Shown in pieces: positions 44,677-57,436 of a stretch of DNA of 64,000 bases. The position numbers were made by a program, and so were the translations under genes. This stretch comes from Papaver somniferum (Eukaryota > Streptophyta > Magnoliopsida > Ranunculales > Papaveraceae). Every line of letters starts with the position of its first letter. Position 1 is the first letter of the stretch. The stretch is from contig NC_039364.1 in NCBI RefSeq assembly GCF_003573695.1, positions 235,779,656 to 235,843,655 on the forward strand, in the 5' to 3' direction. The notes beneath the pieces are model-generated. The model saw only the letters and a list, made by a program, of their open reading frames with translations, made no database searches and was not told the DNA's origin.

Positions 44677-47600
44677 CTACTTGGACGATACAGCTCCATC
44701 AACAGGGTTGTCTCTGCGAGATGAAGGTACGCTACCACCTGAAGAGGGCCCAGAAGAACCAGGCAAGGGCGCGGGAAGGGGACGACGCGGATAATTCTTG
44801 ACAAGACCATGTTCGACTTTAAGATCAAGTTCAATCTTATCTAGGACTTTGTTGGTCTCTTCAGCCAACTGACATCGAGCTTTATAAGTGATAACAGCGG
44901 TCCGCTGGTTGGCCTGAGACAGCAATGCAGATAGGCGTTCCGCCTCTTTGGAGGCAATCTCCGCTGCTTCCTCACGAGACGCGGCCAACCCTTTGAAATA
45001 GTTGGCTTGTCCTTCCTGCTGCACTAAGGCAGATTGAGTTTTTAAGCTCATCATTTGCTGCGTGAAGCTGTCCCTCGAGTGCTGAAAACAAGAAATACCA
45101 AGGGGTTAAAACGAAGAAATAACAGAATCACACTCGATAAAACGAGGTTATACCTTCGACATTAGCCGAAGCCTCTTCATACTCATTGACAACTGCGTCC
45201 CGAGCCTCATCAAGAAAGTCATATTCGTGGATAGTTTCTTATAATCCGTTTGAAGGTTCGTAAGAGCAAATTGACTCGCGTCTAAGTCTACCTGCTTCAT
45301 TGAATCCAAGTGACGAAGATGGTTGACTTCGTCATTCATCTCCCCCATCCTTTTATGGAGTCGATACACATTCACTTCAAGATCTCTTTCAGACTCCACT
45401 TGGCGAGCAACATCAGCTCGAGACGCTGCTAGGGCTTTACTAAGAGCACCAACCTCGGCCCTAGCATTATATCTTTCCTCGGAAAGACGCACATACTATC
45501 CCTAACCCCGGGGCCTAAGAAAGAACGAGCCTGTTGTAACTCTCCTTCCAAAAAGCGCACTCTAGCCTCTAAGTCCGAAGCATGTTCTCGAGCATCACGC
45601 AGGTTGTCACGCGTCCATAGCAGCGTACCATTAAACAAACAACGGTCATGATTGTACTTATTTTGCATATCAACCATCAGTGTTCGCTTTTCACGCCACT
45701 CAGCTGTTAAGGCGTTGTGCTCATCAGCACGAGCATTCCACTTTACGGCTTCGCTCTTCAACTTACCCACCAACTCTGCAATACGGGATTTCTGTCGTTC
45801 CCTTTCTTTCCGAAGCCATATCAACTCGGGGACTCCACCCACTGAAGATAGGGTGGGGGACTCAGACAGAACACCAAAATACAGATAGGGAATCACAAGG
45901 AGTGAAAAATCCATAAAATACGAACCTGTGAAGGACGAGACACTTCTACGAGTCTGATCCAATTCATTGTGGACTATAGCAAGTTCTGAACGAAGACTCT
46001 CCTCAGCGTTACCCAGCTATTCTTTTTCCTTCAGACGGCCCCTCAGTTCATTTATTTCCACTTCAGCCGCAGACAATTCCTCTTCTCTATTAAGAAGCTT
46101 GGCCTCCAAATTTAAAGACTTTGCTTTGAAGAATTGGTATATAACATGGTTATAATGTTCGCTCCTCATCATCTACGTCACAAACAACAAACATTATTAT
46201 ACCAAAGGGATCAGATATCACGAAGAACACAATGCGCGGATATCATAAGAACAATACAAGGATTTACCTCTAAAACACGCTGCTGGGGAAAACCGTACTG
46301 GTACCCATCAGCTATGGCCATCATATCAGCAACAGAGGAGGGAGGGTCAACCACTAGGTTAGCTTCCGAAGATATAAGATTCTTCTCCCACATCTCAGCA
46401 ACGCGGGCTTCAGAAGACAATTGCATCATTCGACGAGTATAAGCGTCAGAATTCTTCTCACCAGATACCACAGGGGCAGGGTTAGGGACGAACATCAGGT
46501 TCTTCTTCCTCAACCAAGCCAAAATGACATCTTCACCTTCAGGCATTAGCGAGTAAGGGAAATCCTCGGAAGGAGACTCAACCGTAGACTTCCCCTTGGC
46601 GGTTATCTCCTCACCCGCGCAAGTCTCGACATTACCACCCTTAGCATGACCACCTGCGTTCTCAGCTTGCTGATAAGTGGTACCTTCTTTGCCAAGATCC
46701 CCAAGCACATCCCAATCATCATTTGGGGAAAGCAATGTGAAGTCTTCGGCAAGACCCATGGAAGCAGTCACATCAAAGGATTCCCCCGCGAAATATATCC
46801 TACTAAAAGAAAATTATGGGGAAATTACGGACAGAGTACCCACACCAACAACGTCATCGCCAACAGGGGCAGATCCACTCCCTCCAGTACCACCAACGGT
46901 AATATTATCCTCAGCCTCACCATCACCACCCGCGGAAACATCTTCTTCACTATCACCACCCGCGGCAACATCTTCTTCACCATCACCACCCGCGGCAACT
47001 TCTTCTTCACCATCATCACCCGCGGCAACTTCAGCCTCACCATCACCACCCGCGGAAACTTCTTCTTCACCATTACCACCTTCGTCATCAGGGTGAGAAG
47101 TGTCGGTACGCTCTTCTCCATTGGACATTTCTTCATCCTCACCATACCCTTGGTTACGGGACTCGTAACCTCCTCATAACCCTCAGCCTCACCTATAACC
47201 GCAGTAGAAGATTGTTTGGGTCCAAGTTTCTTCTTCTTCGACACCTACAAACCAGTATACATCCCACAAAGGCTCATTTTTTCCCTCACTTCAAAAATTA
47301 AGATTATTTCAAGTAAGGAAAAAGGGGCAAAAAGATAGAGAATATAAGAAGAAACTATACCTTGGCAGCAGCAGCACTCTTTGATGGATGGATAGCACCA
47401 GAACCATCCTCCTCATCTCCATCAACGACATCAAGAGCATAAGGAAAATTCATGCCCGCGAAATTCGGACGCCAAGGACAGAAATCTCCATAATAAGCAG
47501 GAGGAGTTTCACGAGGCTTGCTATTCTCAGAAGGACGCCAACCACGTGGACCCGGAATCCATCCGTAAGCCCAAGGACCAACTACCTCAATAACAGTAGC

Positions 47601-48128
47601 ATGCCATTCATAATCATGGTCACGCTTAATCCTTTCACGAGCATGAAAGAGTTTCCGTTTAGCAGATCCCTCAGTACCAGGAACATACTTCAGCTTAGCA
47701 TCACTCACCTCACTCAAAAGACGAATTTCACCACGGGGAGTAGCAATATTACGAAGACTAACACTCCACGGCTTACGATTTCTTTTTTTGACATAATCCC
47801 CAAAAGAACTGTTAAAATTCTGAGGAGTGTACCACTCTCTCTCAGCAGGATTTGGAACATAGCAGGTCATCATAGTCTCTCCCTTGCTTCGCAGGTAACA
47901 TTCCTTCAGTGAACGAAGATAATTCCCAGCAGCAGGAGACAAACATGTATGATCTTCATCGCCAAACCAAGAACACAGCAGTAGGAGACAAACAGGTAGA
48001 TACACAAATAAATCAATGTTGAACAACTGATGAATAACCCCATACCTGTATAGAAGAGGACGACAAGCACCAACCGCAGTCGAAGAAAGGGGGATCGGAG
48101 ATATCAACAGCTTCAGGGGCAGCAACAA
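44677..48128 (-). CDS. Antisense gene carried by the Gypsy element, several exons
   Basis: Minus-strand open segments: 48128-47355 (basic; SLKECYLRSKGETMM.., RNRKPWSVSLRNI, PWAYGWIPGPRGW), 47244-46814 (acidic repeat), 46771-46211, 45962-45429, 45492-45148 and 45054-44677. The last three are strongly coiled-coil (AEIASKEAERLSALLSQAN). Intron-like borders are visible, e.g. donor AAG|gtatag at about 47360 and acceptor tttgtag at 47245. The first segment resembles the plant 'putative gypsy type transposon' domain proteins. Tat-lineage elements are known to carry such antisense frames; the function is unknown. At least one frame change is needed in the acidic part. Confidence 0.6.
46905..47085 (-). 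repeat. 30-bp coding minisatellite in the antisense gene
   Basis: Five to six units of 30 bases encode the 10-residue repeat EEEVAAGGDG (variants EEDVAAG, EAEVAAG). Length in multiples of three keeps the frame. Confidence 0.85.
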
Positions 48129-48438
48129 TCAAGAACGAAAGAAATAGAAGAAAGAAACAGAAAATTGAATGATGTTATCTTCCTCACAAGAACGGTGATA
48201 ATAAATGACTAAAGAACAAGAAAAAGAAAACAAGAAGAGAATGAACACTGACAAGAAAATGATAAAAGTTTTTTTTTTCACATTCTCTTTCCTATTTATG
48301 AAGCTAGAGAAGACAATAACTGCTCCTCGTACCAAGGAGCAGTTACGGGGAAAGTTAATTCAAAGTGGGAAACGTGTAGGACTACCTTTCTTCTTCAAAA
48401 TTGCAAAATATGGCCAAGTTAGAAGAAGAGGGGCAAAT
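48129..48438. other. Leader of the antisense gene and Gypsy polypurine tract
   Basis: Pyrimidine-rich on the minus strand, as a 5' leader would be. The purine run agaagaagaggggcaaat at 48421-48438 directly precedes the 3' LTR and is the likely plus-strand primer. Confidence 0.6.
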
Positions 48439-49402
48439 TGTATGTACACCTTTCATCATCCACCACGTGTACATAAAGAGACACGTGGAAGGCATGCGAA
48501 GCGAGACATCAAAACATGATAGCAAGCATCTCATCAGAAGATGCCATCGGTCAGCAGATCTGACAGTCAGGGATAGAGGACCACATAGGTATGATGGATC
48601 AGAGGAGCACCAGATAATACCCCTTGCGTGTTAACACACCCAATCCCGAGGAAGATCCCAGATCAACGGCCGAGAGGAAGTTTGGCTGACACAGATGTGA
48701 CCAGACAAAGAGACACTTGTCTGACACGAGCAGACATCCATCTAACCGCATTAAATACCAAATTAAGATATATACACGTGTCAATCAGCTCGTGGAAGAA
48801 GCGAAGATAACCCTTCGTATTCAATCTCAGGCCGCGACATACGCCGAATACCTCTGCGTGGTAGGCACAAAGCACAAGAAGATAAGATTACAACGGCACC
48901 TCAGAGATGGGACCCACGTTCCATCCCTATAAATACCCCTCTCCACTAAGAGAGTAGGGGCAGACCATTTTGGAGAGCAATTAGAGGAGAAGATAGGAGA
49001 GAGAAATAGGAAGAGTAAGTAATCCCCCTACTTCCGCAGACCTATGTATATCCTAAATTCATTCGACTATCCTTGTAACCATTCAGTACATAGTGAAACA
49101 CCAAACCCCGTGGATGTAGGCCTTAGTGCCGAACCACGTAAATCTGTCTCATTTACATTTCAGCACCTTACATTCAGCGTTAAACTTCATATGCTTTATA
49201 TTTATACTTGATTCTTGATTTATTTCTTTATACGAACATTATTTATGATAATATTCGACTAGACAATGACAAGCCCGAAGGCTTCGAGTCGATGAATCAA
49301 TATAATCATCCCGTTACGCGTACGACGTACAATTCTAGAATTAGGATGTATGCGAATATTGTTTGTGAACACGTGGATAGCTTCGTGATTTATGTGTTCA
49401 CA
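48439..49402 (+). repeat. Gypsy 3' LTR
   Basis: 964 bp; same ends as the 5' LTR, about 27 substitutions by eye. Confidence 0.92.
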
Positions 49403-49408
49403 ATTATC

Positions 49409-50612
<1,204 letters not shown>

Positions 50613-52225
50613 TGATAGACACATTTTTGTGTCTAATTTATCCTCAATGTTCTGTATTGTTAGACTCGATTAAATACTTATTGTGTTATTTTATGTTTTT
50701 GTAGATGTTTTTGGAAAAATAAGCTCTTACGGCGAAATTGGATCGAAAGTGGTGTTTTACACCCCCAGGATAGAGACTAAAAACACCCCAGAATTCGCCG
50801 GAGGAACCCAGAAAAAATGCTGGAAACACCCCAGAAAAATTACTTAAGGCACCCCAAAGGACATGTGTTATTCGGACTCCAACAACGGCTAAGGGGAGAC
50901 CACTGGATAAGGGGTGACCTTCTTCACAAATTCAAAAAAATATTTTGGCGGGAAAATATTTTTTATCACAGGCAGATTTTTCGATCGGATTTTGGAGGAG
51001 TTTTTGTGCGATTCAATCGCTGAAACTTCATGGGTAGATGTGATATGTCATAGAAAAGCTGGTATGGGTGTTTGTTTCGTTCAAATTTGGCTGAATAACT
51101 TGGTTTAATCCAAACAGTGAGTTGGAGGATAAACACAAACTTACACGAGTTTAAACGTGTACTGCTCGTGATTGGAAGACTTAACCAATATTCTGGAGCG
51201 TGAAGAAGGTATAAAAGGAAAGAAACACAGCTGAGAACGCGTGAAAATTATTAAACAGGGAAGAAAATCTTCCCGAAAATATTTTTTGTCACCCGAGTAA
51301 AGAGAGGATTATCTCGAGTTATGGAGGAGATTTCTTGTGTTGTAGGTGTATAAAAAGGGTCTTGAGGTATCATAGAAGGGGTGTCGATAGTCTGGGGGGC
51401 TGAGGAGAGCCAGAGAAGAAGAAATTCAAGTTTTCCCAAACTCGGTTTCTGCTGCTGCTGATGATGATGAACATGAAAAACACGAAGAACGGACCATCCA
51501 AGACCGTCGTTTTCCAACAGTAACAACGACTCACAGTCGTGGATCGTACATCAGAGGAAGACTTATTTTCCAGCATTTGCGACACAGAGCCGTGGGTGTT
51601 AGAGCAACAGTAACAGTGACAATCCTCTGTATCGTTGTTTTTTATTGGTTTGTAACAAATATAATTGTTACAAAACCCGGTTTTTAATTATTTCTCCATT
51701 TTCATCATTTGTAAACACCCTTTGAGCAATAATAATGATTTTTGAGCGTGTTTCCAACATGATGAGCGGCTGATTCTCTCACAACCAAGGCAATGAGGAA
51801 GCTATTTACGCATGAATAATTGGTAACTATTTTATTTTCTCTAATATTTAATTATAACTCACTCAATCACTGCTTTTGCAGAGTTTTAAATTTTTTGCGT
51901 AATTTTCCTAATCAGTTGTGATTCAATTAGATAGGTTATGCTTTGTTTAGATAGTCTATGCTTAAGGGATACAATTGATGTTTGAGAATTTGCTTGATTA
52001 TTAGTGAGTTAAGATATAAAGGACTTAAAAGATAATTAGAGTTTTGGATTATTAACCATCATTAATTCATGTGTAATAGTGGAATCAGTGTCTTGGTTAT
52101 TTTCTCATACCTCTCGCCCACTTTGTTAATATTTTTGTATATAATTTTATCAAATCTTTAAATTTATTCTTCACAAGTCCGAGAGTTTGAACCTCATTAC
52201 TTCAACAACAATCAAAAATATTATC
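50613..52225 (+). repeat. Left LTR (A)
   Basis: About 1.6 kb from TGATAGACAC to TTATCA just before the PBS. TATA-like boxes at about 51210 (gtataaaagg) and 51348 (gtataaaaag). The last 600 bp are missing from the other two copies. Confidence 0.75.
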
Positions 52226-52245
52226 ATTTTGGCGCCGCCGACGCG
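52226..52245 (+). other. Primer binding site, TGGCGCC type
   Basis: TGGCGCCGCCGACGCGG follows the left LTR. TGGCGCC-starting sites are usual in Athila and related plant Gypsy elements. Confidence 0.75.
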
Positions 52246-53290
52246 GATTTGTGCTTAGGTAGAACTTTTAGGTTTTTTTTTTTATTTCATTTGTTTTTTT
52301 TACGTTTCTTTGAGTGTGTCTTTGTATTACAGGTTTGAAGTTGGATACCAAAAACTTGGAATCAAAGCTTAAGCAAAAGCAAAAGAGAAGGAAAAAGACA
52401 AAGCAAAAAAGAAAAAAGAGCAAAAGAAAAATTAAAAAAAAAAAAAGAGAATTTTTTTTCAGAGACCTTCCATTTTTTGTAATTATTTTTTTTATTTCTT
52501 TTCTTTTGCACTTTATTTGGACTTTGGACTTGGACAATTATTTTTTTTAAACCCTAAGAAAGGGTACATTAAATATAAAACTGTTTGCAGGGAAGGACGA
52601 CGATTACAATATCGTCTCGGCCCCTCGGGTTCGCACATGACATAGGAGTCGTGGCCCGAGTCGACTTCAGCGGTTCTGCGCCCGTCTGGTACGGGAGGTA
52701 AGCTTTCGAAACACCCGTGAATCCCCTGTCAGTGGGTTTATTGTATGCCTTAAGGTGAATATATGCTAAGGATTTGAATACGGTTGTTTTAATTTCCTAG
52801 TAAAGGGCAAGGCCTGGCCAAATTAAGATAAGGAATCGGATTTCATCACCGTTTCCTTCTTTCCCGCTTTAGGAAAACGAAACGAAACGCGAACCTAAGC
52901 TTAAAATATTGACTAGAACGAGACCTATAGGGTAACGAGCTTAATAGGAAAGTCGTTCGAAAAATATTGGTTACTTTTTTTGAGCATACTTTGAAGTTCA
53001 TGATGGTTTCTGCGAGTTGAATGCGTGACTGCGCCGCCTTATAATACCGGTGAGACCTTGGGTATCAAATCTCCTCGCAGCTTCCCTCGTCTCAATTCAA
53101 CTTACTTAAACTCGGATTGATTCCAGAAAGGTTTGCTCAGATTGTAACGAATTCCTTTTCGAAATATTAGAAGCCGGTCTAGAAACAATCTAAGTGGAGC
53201 CATCATGCTTGTTGTTTGCTAGATTTTATAGGTTTGATTTGGTCGAGTCAGCCTTGTTTGTGATTGTGTAGAATTCCCTTGCAATTAAGA

Positions 53291-54403
53291 ATGTCGAACT
53301 GGTATGATAGAAGCCAATACAATGATTATCGACCTGAATTTGAATATGGACATCATCCTTTCTATGACAATGTTGGGAATTGTGGTTGGGAACGCCATCC
53401 TTTGGAAGGATATGGGTCATACCCTGGTGAGCCCAATTACTATCCACACATGCATCAGTCTTACGAGCAAGAATATTGTAGTACTAGTTCTTCGTCTCCA
53501 GAGGATACAATCAAACTATTGAAAAGTAGTCTTTTTTATGATCCCTCTGTTCCTATTCCTCCTCTAGAAGAGTCCCTCGAGAAGTTAGCTGAGTCGACGC
53601 GTAAGTTAGCTGAGATGAATAGTATAATTATATACGAAAGAACTACAATAATGAGTGAACCTTCTTTAGAAGACCAACTCAAGCGGATAGCTGAGACGAA
53701 CGAAATAATTGCTCGAAATTACTTAAATTGCCAATATAGTGTATCCAATAATACCCTTGAGAATGAATATAGTTATTTACATAATCAAGATAACAAGGTT
53801 ATAATTGGTAGAACTACTTGTTTTGATGAGGTTCTATCTTTTTCATGTTATTATGATGAGGATAGTGTTGATGGAGAATCATACTTATGTAAGAATAGTG
53901 ATCAGGAAATGGATACTCCAATTGAGCTTTACAATGATAATATTATTTCTATTTCAAATCCAAATAATTTTAATAATTATTCACCTATTCAAAAGGACGA
54001 GGATTTGACTAGAGATACCCTCGTTTTAGACGATGTAGTATTTCCTGTTTACAAAGCCGATAATGATTTAGAGGAACGAGTTTATTCTGAGAATAATATT
54101 TTAGAGTCTAGCGATTTAGAAACAATAGTCTTAGACGAAGAAGATGAACTCGTAGAGATTTTAAATATGAGTGAGGATGCATCACCTGAGTATAACCTAA
54201 CAGAAGCAATTGACCATTTTCAGGATTCCGATGATCTAGAAATTAGGGAAATTGTAGTTAGTCTACCTAGAGACACCCAAAACTCTAAGTTTGGGGGTGA
54301 TTATCATTCTCCCTGTGCTTTACCTTTAACTCTTAGAAAGTTCCCTCGTGTAGGGCTTGACATTTGTACAAGATTATCTCCATACACGTTTTCCCGAACC
54401 TAA
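53291..54403 (+). CDS. Unknown protein of the non-autonomous LTR element
   Basis: 370 residues from the ATG at 53291. N-terminus Tyr/Asp/His/Pro-rich (YDRSQYNDYRPEFEYGHH), then a heptad-like segment (PPLEESLEKLAESTRKLAEM, LEDQLKRIAETNEIIARN), then a long acidic Asp/Glu/Asn-rich part, ending FGGDYHSPCALPLTLRK. After GLDICT a one-base shift (about 54370) leads to VQDYLHTRFPEPNN in the next frame, a 102-residue continuation ending at 54663. The Leu-rich acidic layout is a little like the gag linker of Athila elements, but no zinc knuckle, protease or RT is present. Function unknown. Confidence 0.6.
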   Translation: MSNWYDRSQYNDYRPEFEYGHHPFYDNVGNCGWERHPLEGYGSYPGEPNYYPHMHQSYEQEYCSTSSSSPEDTIKLLKSSLFYDPSVPIPPLEESLEKLAESTRKLAEMNSIIIYERTTIMSEPSLEDQLKRIAETNEIIARNYLNCQYSVSNNTLENEYSYLHNQDNKVIIGRTTCFDEVLSFSCYYDEDSVDGESYLCKNSDQEMDTPIELYNDNIISISNPNNFNNYSPIQKDEDLTRDTLVLDDVVFPVYKADNDLEERVYSENNILESSDLETIVLDEEDELVEILNMSEDASPEYNLTEAIDHFQDSDDLEIREIVVSLPRDTQNSKFGGDYHSPCALPLTLRKFPRVGLDICTRLSPYTFSRT

Positions 54404-56350
54404 TAATGTCCAGTCATTAGAAACCCATCCTCTGGTTGATGTGGTTTACCTAGGCTATGATACCCTTATTTACTTTGTTTTACCACCAAATAGTTTTCTT
54501 CCAAATGTGGGAACGTTTATATTTCAAATGTGTCGAATATTTAGTTGTGAGACTAAACCTAAATGCTTTAGGCAATTAGAATCAACACATTTTCTTAAGA
54601 ATGACTATTATCCTCACTGTGGTCAATTTTGTAAGTCAAACCTGATTGACTTAGAGGATCCTTAATTATTTAGGTTATCATTATGTGCTTCTAAATTTTT
54701 ATTTGAGTTTTTACAGACTCTAGGACCTAATAATTCGGATCTCACTTTTGAGGAATTGCAGCCTAAAGAAATATATTTAGACCCTTTTATAGAACCTGAA
54801 CCTGAACCTGAACCACAATTAGATGTAGTTGTCTTAATCAGGAAACTAGGTAAGGGCATGCTAGTCTTGTTCATTTTCTTGGTTTACTACAGTTTCCTTT
54901 GGTCAGCTCTATTTGGTTTTGAAGACCCACAGTTATTCCGGCTACTGTTATACGGTTCGAGTTGACTAATCCTTTCCTAAGTATGGTTGAAGACTTTAAA
55001 CTTATCACTTCTTGGGAGGTAACCCATGCTCATGCAACATGGTAATATCTTTCCTTAACTCTTTTTCTTCAAGTGGTAACAGTTTCTCCTTGTTCATGCT
55101 TTTAATTTTATCTTTAGAACATCAAGGACAATGTTAGATTTAAGTTTGGGGGTGGGGAAGAACTTTTTAGTTGCACTTTTGAAACTTCTAGCGTCACATG
55201 GTATCCGGTTAGCTAAGTTTACATACTCTTTCTCACCGAAAAGATAGAAATTGGAATGCTAGGGATAACAATCTTTTGACACATTAGAGAAAAAGACATT
55301 GAGATCCTTGAAATTCAGGAGAGAACTTGTTCCTTTTAGAGGGTAACCGTGATGGACCTAACCATACATGATGGAAATGCAAGTAGGTCAGGAAATGCCA
55401 GAAAGACAAAGCAACCTCATAATGTAGTCTTAGTTACTGGATTGCGACTCTCTCTCAATAGAAACTTATCATCATCAACAAGCGGAGCGACATCAAAATC
55501 TATGAAGAAAGTTGAAGACGTTTTAGGTTTAGAAGTAACAATAGAAAAGAATAATTCAAAAATCAAAGTTGAAGTTATAAGAGCAAATGATATAAGTTGT
55601 TAGAATCCATGATACCAAGACATCACAAGTTGCGAAGATCCAAGTTTTGAAAGTCCTTTTCTCATGGCCATGTAAATTGTTGTCTTGTAATTTTTGTTTC
55701 AAAAAAAAAAAAATGAAAAAAAAAATAAAAAAATGAAAATAATCATCGTTACGTTTTGTTCAATAAGGCCAAAGGGAAGTAGAAATTTATAAGTCAAGGA
55801 AGAAATCGAAGAGAAGAGTTAATTTTCAAGGTTCGATAGTTTATCATCAACAGTTGAAGACCGAAGAAGACGTTGTTTCTACTGAGCACTATGAGAGAGT
55901 CGGAGAAAGATACATTTGGTTGCTTTGTTAGTCTGCTTTCAATCTGGCACAAGATCTTTCTAGCACTGGTTTAACTCATCACACGTAATTAGTCCAGCTG
56001 TGTAGCAGATGTCCCTCTCATCTTTATCTCTCGCCTAATATTATCCACATGTAAAGCAGCGGACGCATCTTACAATGTTTATCTAGCTGTGTAGCGGATA
56101 TCTCTTTATCTAGCAGTGTTGCGGATGGGTCTCCCCTTTTCTTCATTCAGCTTTAGAGCTGACACCTTTAATTTCTCTGGCATTCTAGTTACTTGGAGAT
56201 AGGTTGAGAATATGTATGTCCTCATAGCTCTTTGGATACTTGTGACCAATTAGAAGTAATGGTTTTGTGGGTACACCTCTGGTAAACCCTCCCGAGATTA
56301 ACTCGGTTTTATTTTTTATTAGTTTTGCTCGAGGATTAGCAAATAATAAG
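54404..56350 (+). other. 3' part of the element: frame remnant and non-coding tail
   Basis: 54404-54663 continues the ORF in a shifted frame. 54765-54820 encodes a short (Glu-Pro)n run. An internal purine run aagtttgggggtgggg at 55141 looks like a second polypurine tract. An A-rich run lies at 55696-55740. A variant frame at 55349-55603 is not recognised. Confidence 0.5.
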
Positions 56351-56362
56351 TTTGGGGGTATT
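56351..56362 (+). other. Polypurine tract
   Basis: aagtttgggggtatt immediately precedes the second LTR at 56363. Confidence 0.7.
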
Positions 56363-57361
56363 TGATAGACACATTTTTGTGTCTAATTTTTCCTCAATGT
56401 TCTGTATTGTTAGACTCGATTAAATACTTATTGTGTTATTTTATGTTTTCGTAGATGTTTTTGGAAAAATAAGCTCTTGCGGCGAAATTGGCTCGAAAAG
56501 TGGTGTTTTACACCCTAGGATAGAGACTAAAAACACCCCAGAAATGCGCCGGAGGAAACCAAATAAAAAGCTGGAAACACCCCAGAAAAATTACTTAAGG
56601 CACCCCAAAGGACATGTGTTATTCGGACTCCAGCAACGGCTAAGGGGCGACCGCTGGATAATGGGTTACCTTCTTCACAAATATAAAAAAATATTTTGGC
56701 GGCAAAATATTTTTTTTCACAAGCAGATTTTTCGATCGGATTTTTGAGGAGTTTTTGTGCGATTCAATTGTTGAAACTTCATGGGTAGATGTGATATGTC
56801 ATAGAAAAGCTGGTATGGGTGTTTGTTTCGATCAAATTTGGCTGGATAACTTGGTTTAATCCAAACAGTGAGTTGGAGGATAAACACAAACTTACACGAG
56901 TTTAAACGTGTACTGCTCGTGACTAGAAGACTTAATCAATATTCTGGAGCGTGAAGAAGGTATAAAAGGAAAGAAACACATCTGAGAACGCGTGAAAATC
57001 ATAAAACAGGGAAGAAGATCTTCCCGAAAATATTTTTTATCACCCGAGTAAAGAGAGGATTATCTCGAGTTATGGAGGAGATTTCTTGTGTTGTAGGTGT
57101 ATAAAAAGGGTCTTGAGGTATCATAGAAGGGGTGTCGATAGTCTGGGGGGCTGAGGAGAGCCAGAGAAGAAGAAATTCGAGTTTTCCCAAACTCGGTTTC
57201 TGATGCTGCTGCTGCTGATGAACATGAAGAACACGAAGAACGGACCATCCAAGACCGTCGTTTTCCAACAATAACAAGGACTCACAGCCGTGGGTCGTAC
57301 ATTAGAGGCAGACTTATTTGCCAGCATTTGCGACGCAGAGCCGTGGGTCTTAGAGCATCAG
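56363..57361 (+). repeat. LTR copy B, left arm of a palindrome
   Basis: Matches LTR A from TGATAGACAC to about 51600 with scattered changes, then lacks the last 600 bp. A short piece ctattttctcatacctctcgc, from LTR A near 52100, is attached at about 57365. Confidence 0.88.
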
Positions 57362-57436
57362 TGCTATTTTCTCATACCTCTCGCAAACGCTGTTGGGTCT
57401 TAGAGCATCAAGGTCTTAGAAAATAACCAAGACACT

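Larger units (their letters stand above)
36319..49402 (+). mobile_element. Ty3/Gypsy retrotransposon, Tat-like, with antisense gene
   Basis: A 13.1-kb element with two 964-bp LTRs (36319-37282, 48439-49402; TGTATGTACACC..GTGTTCACA) and an exact target duplication ATTAT (36314-36318, 49403-49407). Gag-PR-RT-RH-IN lie on the plus strand (37857-43974). A long 3' part carries minus-strand coding sequence (44677-48128), as known in Tat-lineage elements such as Retand and relatives. Many stops and frameshifts show it is dead. I counted about 27 substitutions between LTRs by eye, near 3%, so insertion is younger than the SMC3-disrupting solo LTR. Confidence 0.93.

Noticed and set aside
52268..52550. 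Lys-rich and Phe-rich frames on both strands
   Set aside because: Pure low-complexity A/T and AAG-rich sequence after the PBS of the LTR element.
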